Assembly (NCBI GenBank): GCA_945888455.1
Contig: CAMCZV010000003.1
Span: 90,758-154,757 of the forward strand
Source of the DNA: Candidatus Finniella inopinata
GTDB taxonomy: Bacteria; Pseudomonadota; Alphaproteobacteria; Holosporales; Holosporaceae
Direction of reading: 5' to 3'
Length of the DNA stretch: 64,000 nucleotides
Below are positions 62,000-64,000 of the stretch, in pieces (the stretch's first letter is position 1; each line of letters starts with the position of its first letter). The notes below the pieces were generated by a model. That model saw nothing but the letters and a program-made list of their open reading frames with translations, searched no databases and was not told the DNA's origin. Both the position numbers and the translations under genes were made by a program.

Positions 62000-64000
62000 T
62001 TGTCTTACTCTCGTAAATTACCTCGTCCATCTTCGTCAAAAAATCGATCTCAACATCAAAAAAAAGCAAAGCGATCTTATTTCAAAATAACATCTATTTT
62101 GAAGTGGCTATTTTTAATGGCCATTTGGGGGGGGCTTTTTTTAGCAGGCGTTGTATTGTGGTTTGGTTCGGATTTGCCCAATCTTGATGGGTTGGTCCAA
62201 TTGTCGCGGCGCCCCAGCATTGAAATTTTTGATATTCACGGCACGCCATTGGCCAGTTATGGGGATTTTTACGGAACACCCATTAATGCGGACACATTAC
62301 CACCTCACGTGATTAACGCCTTGCTGGCCATAGAGGATCGCCGATTTTATCAGCACAGGGGCGTGGATCCCGTTGGGATTTTTCGTGCATTTTTCGTCAA
62401 TTTAAAAGCAGGCCGCGTTGTCCAGGGGGGCAGCACCATTACCCAACAATTGGCAAAAAACTTTTTACAGAGTAAAAAAGTCTACTCTCACGCAGATCGT
62501 TCTTTGCACCGTAAAATTTCAGAACTGTTGTTGGCCATTCAAATCGAGCGCCGTTTTACAAAAAGTCAAATTTTAACCATGCATTTAAACAGAGTATACA
62601 TGGGGCCTGGAACCTGGGGTCTGGATGCGGCGGCGTTAAAATATTTTGGCCGAACGGCTCAAGAACTGAATTTATACGAGGCCGCGCTGTTAATGGGGTT
62701 GTTACAAGCTCCATCCTTGTACTCACCAGCACGCAATCAAGCGCGTTCCGAAGTTCGAGCTAAAAAAGTCCTGAATGCCATGGTCAAGGCCAATTTCATT
62801 TCTGAACAAGAGGCCACAGCCGCCATGGCCATGCCCTCATCGCTGGCCAACAGTGCTCGACAAACCTCTGGCCGTTATTTTACCAACTGGATCATGGATG
62901 AACTGCAAGAAGTTGTGGATACCCAATCCCAAGATCTGCGGGTCACCACCACCCTGGATCTGAATGTGCAACGCATTGCGGAACGTCAAGCCAAAAGAGT
63001 CATGGATGTATACGGAAAAGTTTGGAAAGCCGATCAAATGGCACTGGTGTCCATGAATGCTCAGGGCGCAGTGCAAGCCATGGTGGGGGGTGTGAGCAAG
63101 GGTGATTCATACAATCGGGCAACCCAAGCCTTGCGTCAATCGGGATCAACCTTTAAATATTTCGTTTATTTGGCCGCGCTGGAAGCCGGTTACAGACCCA
63201 GTTCACGCATTGATGATCGACCCATCAGTTTTGGAAAGTGGACGGCAAAAAACTTTCGGTACACGTCTACGGGATCCATCAGTTTAATCAATGCCTTTTC
63301 CAAATCCGTCAATGCCGTGGCCATTCGTTTGGCCGTTCGCATTGGCATTCCCAGGGTCATTCGCATGGCCAGAAAACTAGGCATCCAATCGCCTATCCCC
63401 ACATTGTCACAAAATTACACCTTGGCGCTGGGGACATCAGGTGTGAATTTACTGGAAATGACAGGTGCTTTTTCAGTGATTTTAAACCATGGGCAGTCTG
63501 TTAAACCTTATGGCATTGCCGCGGTGCATAATCGACAAAACAAATGTTTGTACCGTCATAAAAATGTGGACACAGAGCCTGTTCTGGACGAAGATGTGGT
63601 TGACGAGATGAAAACCATGTTGCGTCAAGTTTTTGTATCCGGAACGGGGCGTTTGGCCAATTTCGGAACCATGCCCTTAATGGGCAAATCAGGGACATCC
63701 AACAAGGGCGACCTGGATCGTGATTTATGGTTTATTGCCATGACTCCCAAACACGTCACGGGCGTATGGACGGGTTGCGATAATGAAAAAGGTATGCTTC
63801 ATTTGTCCAATGGATCGCCGTCTCTGCATCTGTGGAAAAGTTTCAACATGGTGTTATCGCAATATTTAAAGGATCCTGAAAATCCTGCCTGGGAAGAGGA
63901 TGACGGTCACCCCGATGAATCCAAGTTCGCACTTTTGGGTAAACCTGGAAAACGCATATCCAGCGATGTCACAAAAGATAACATCAACCATGATGATGAT
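62000..64000 (+). CDS. Class A penicillin-binding protein (PBP1A family), 3' end outside window
   Basis: This bifunctional enzyme polymerises and cross-links peptidoglycan. Visible are a basic cytoplasmic tail, one membrane anchor (residues ~33-56), and a GT51 glycosyltransferase with EDRRFYQHRGVD (~residue 112) and GGSTITQQLAKN. The transpeptidase follows with the active-site Ser in SGSTFK (~383), SVN, and KSGTS (~562; usually KTGT). No OB-type insertion separates the two domains, so it is the short form. The frame is open from 61973 and I see no ATG before the anchor; TTG at 62000 is the best start. The product runs off the right edge. Confidence 0.9.
   Translation, partial: MSYSRKLPRPSSSKNRSQHQKKAKRSYFKITSILKWLFLMAIWGGLFLAGVVLWFGSDLPNLDGLVQLSRRPSIEIFDIHGTPLASYGDFYGTPINADTLPPHVINALLAIEDRRFYQHRGVDPVGIFRAFFVNLKAGRVVQGGSTITQQLAKNFLQSKKVYSHADRSLHRKISELLLAIQIERRFTKSQILTMHLNRVYMGPGTWGLDAAALKYFGRTAQELNLYEAALLMGLLQAPSLYSPARNQARSEVRAKKVLNAMVKANFISEQEATAAMAMPSSLANSARQTSGRYFTNWIMDELQEVVDTQSQDLRVTTTLDLNVQRIAERQAKRVMDVYGKVWKADQMALVSMNAQGAVQAMVGGVSKGDSYNRATQALRQSGSTFKYFVYLAALEAGYRPSSRIDDRPISFGKWTAKNFRYTSTGSISLINAFSKSVNAVAIRLAVRIGIPRVIRMARKLGIQSPIPTLSQNYTLALGTSGVNLLEMTGAFSVILNHGQSVKPYGIAAVHNRQNKCLYRHKNVDTEPVLDEDVVDEMKTMLRQVFVSGTGRLANFGTMPLMGKSGTSNKGDLDRDLWFIAMTPKHVTGVWTGCDNEKGMLHLSNGSPSLHLWKSFNMVLSQYLKDPENPAWEEDDGHPDESKFALLGKPGKRISSDVTKDNINHDDD

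Overview
The window looks like a chromosomal segment of an alphaproteobacterium, most likely a host-associated or endosymbiotic one of the Holosporales type. That placement is inferred, not tested. Support comes from a MucR/Ros zinc-finger regulator, a PopZ polar organiser directly downstream of a TolC-type channel (a neighbourhood typical of the class), an alphaproteobacterial PdhA/PdhB pair, and BolA beside a PurC-type gene. Genes are mostly scattered housekeeping singletons or pairs. Many secreted proteins have no recognisable family. Base composition is moderate by eye, with AT-rich spacers. I see no phage, insertion sequence, CRISPR array or rRNA operon.

Layout: 1-3.5 kb holds the tail of a metal ABC-transporter ATPase, pheT and trmL. 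3.5-8.2 kb is an accessory block of minus-strand secreted proteins, including a 777-residue protein with two copies of an unrecognised module. More module copies lie in two short broken genes, which are bracketed by an intact tRNA-Thr and a decayed full-length copy of it. 8.2-16.1 kb holds corC-like, ybeY, gmk, dapB, tRNA-His, ftsK, xth and an orphan secretin. 16.4-19.8 kb holds small secreted proteins (one cysteine-rich), a TsaB-like protein, a short-chain dehydrogenase relative without its catalytic Tyr and Lys, and an MlaE-type permease. 19.9-29.9 kb holds a porin, an HU protein, gpsA, a DUF218-like gene, holB, rpsU, trkH, fabH and a YqaA-like membrane protein.

30-40 kb holds a frameshifted secreted gene, pdhB/pdhA, mutL, rlmH, an Ala/Glu/Lys-rich secreted protein, two tandem secreted Amidase_2 proteins and pheS, about 36 kb from pheT. 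40-49 kb holds popZ, tolC, lgt, a nitronate monooxygenase/FabK-like gene, lysC, an MFS transporter and rseP. 49-56.9 kb holds folC and truA (whose start codons overlap), mucR, a degenerate purC relative, bolA, a DUF167 gene, comF, uppP and bamE. 57-64 kb holds tmk, nrdB, tRNA-Pro, small membrane-protein genes, rph and the start of a class A penicillin-binding protein that leaves the window.

Together the genes cover envelope building and recycling (uppP, PBP, amidases, lgt, bamE, rseP, mlaE, tolC, secretin), translation and RNA maturation (pheST, trmL, ybeY, truA, rlmH, rph, tsaB, four tRNA loci counting the decayed one), DNA metabolism (ftsK, mutL, holB, xth, nrdB, tmk, gmk) and core metabolism (pdhAB, fabH, gpsA, lysC, dapB, folC). 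The most unusual content is the set of secreted proteins with novel modules or with Arg/Ser-rich and lysine-rich tracts, and two apparent pseudoenzymes.
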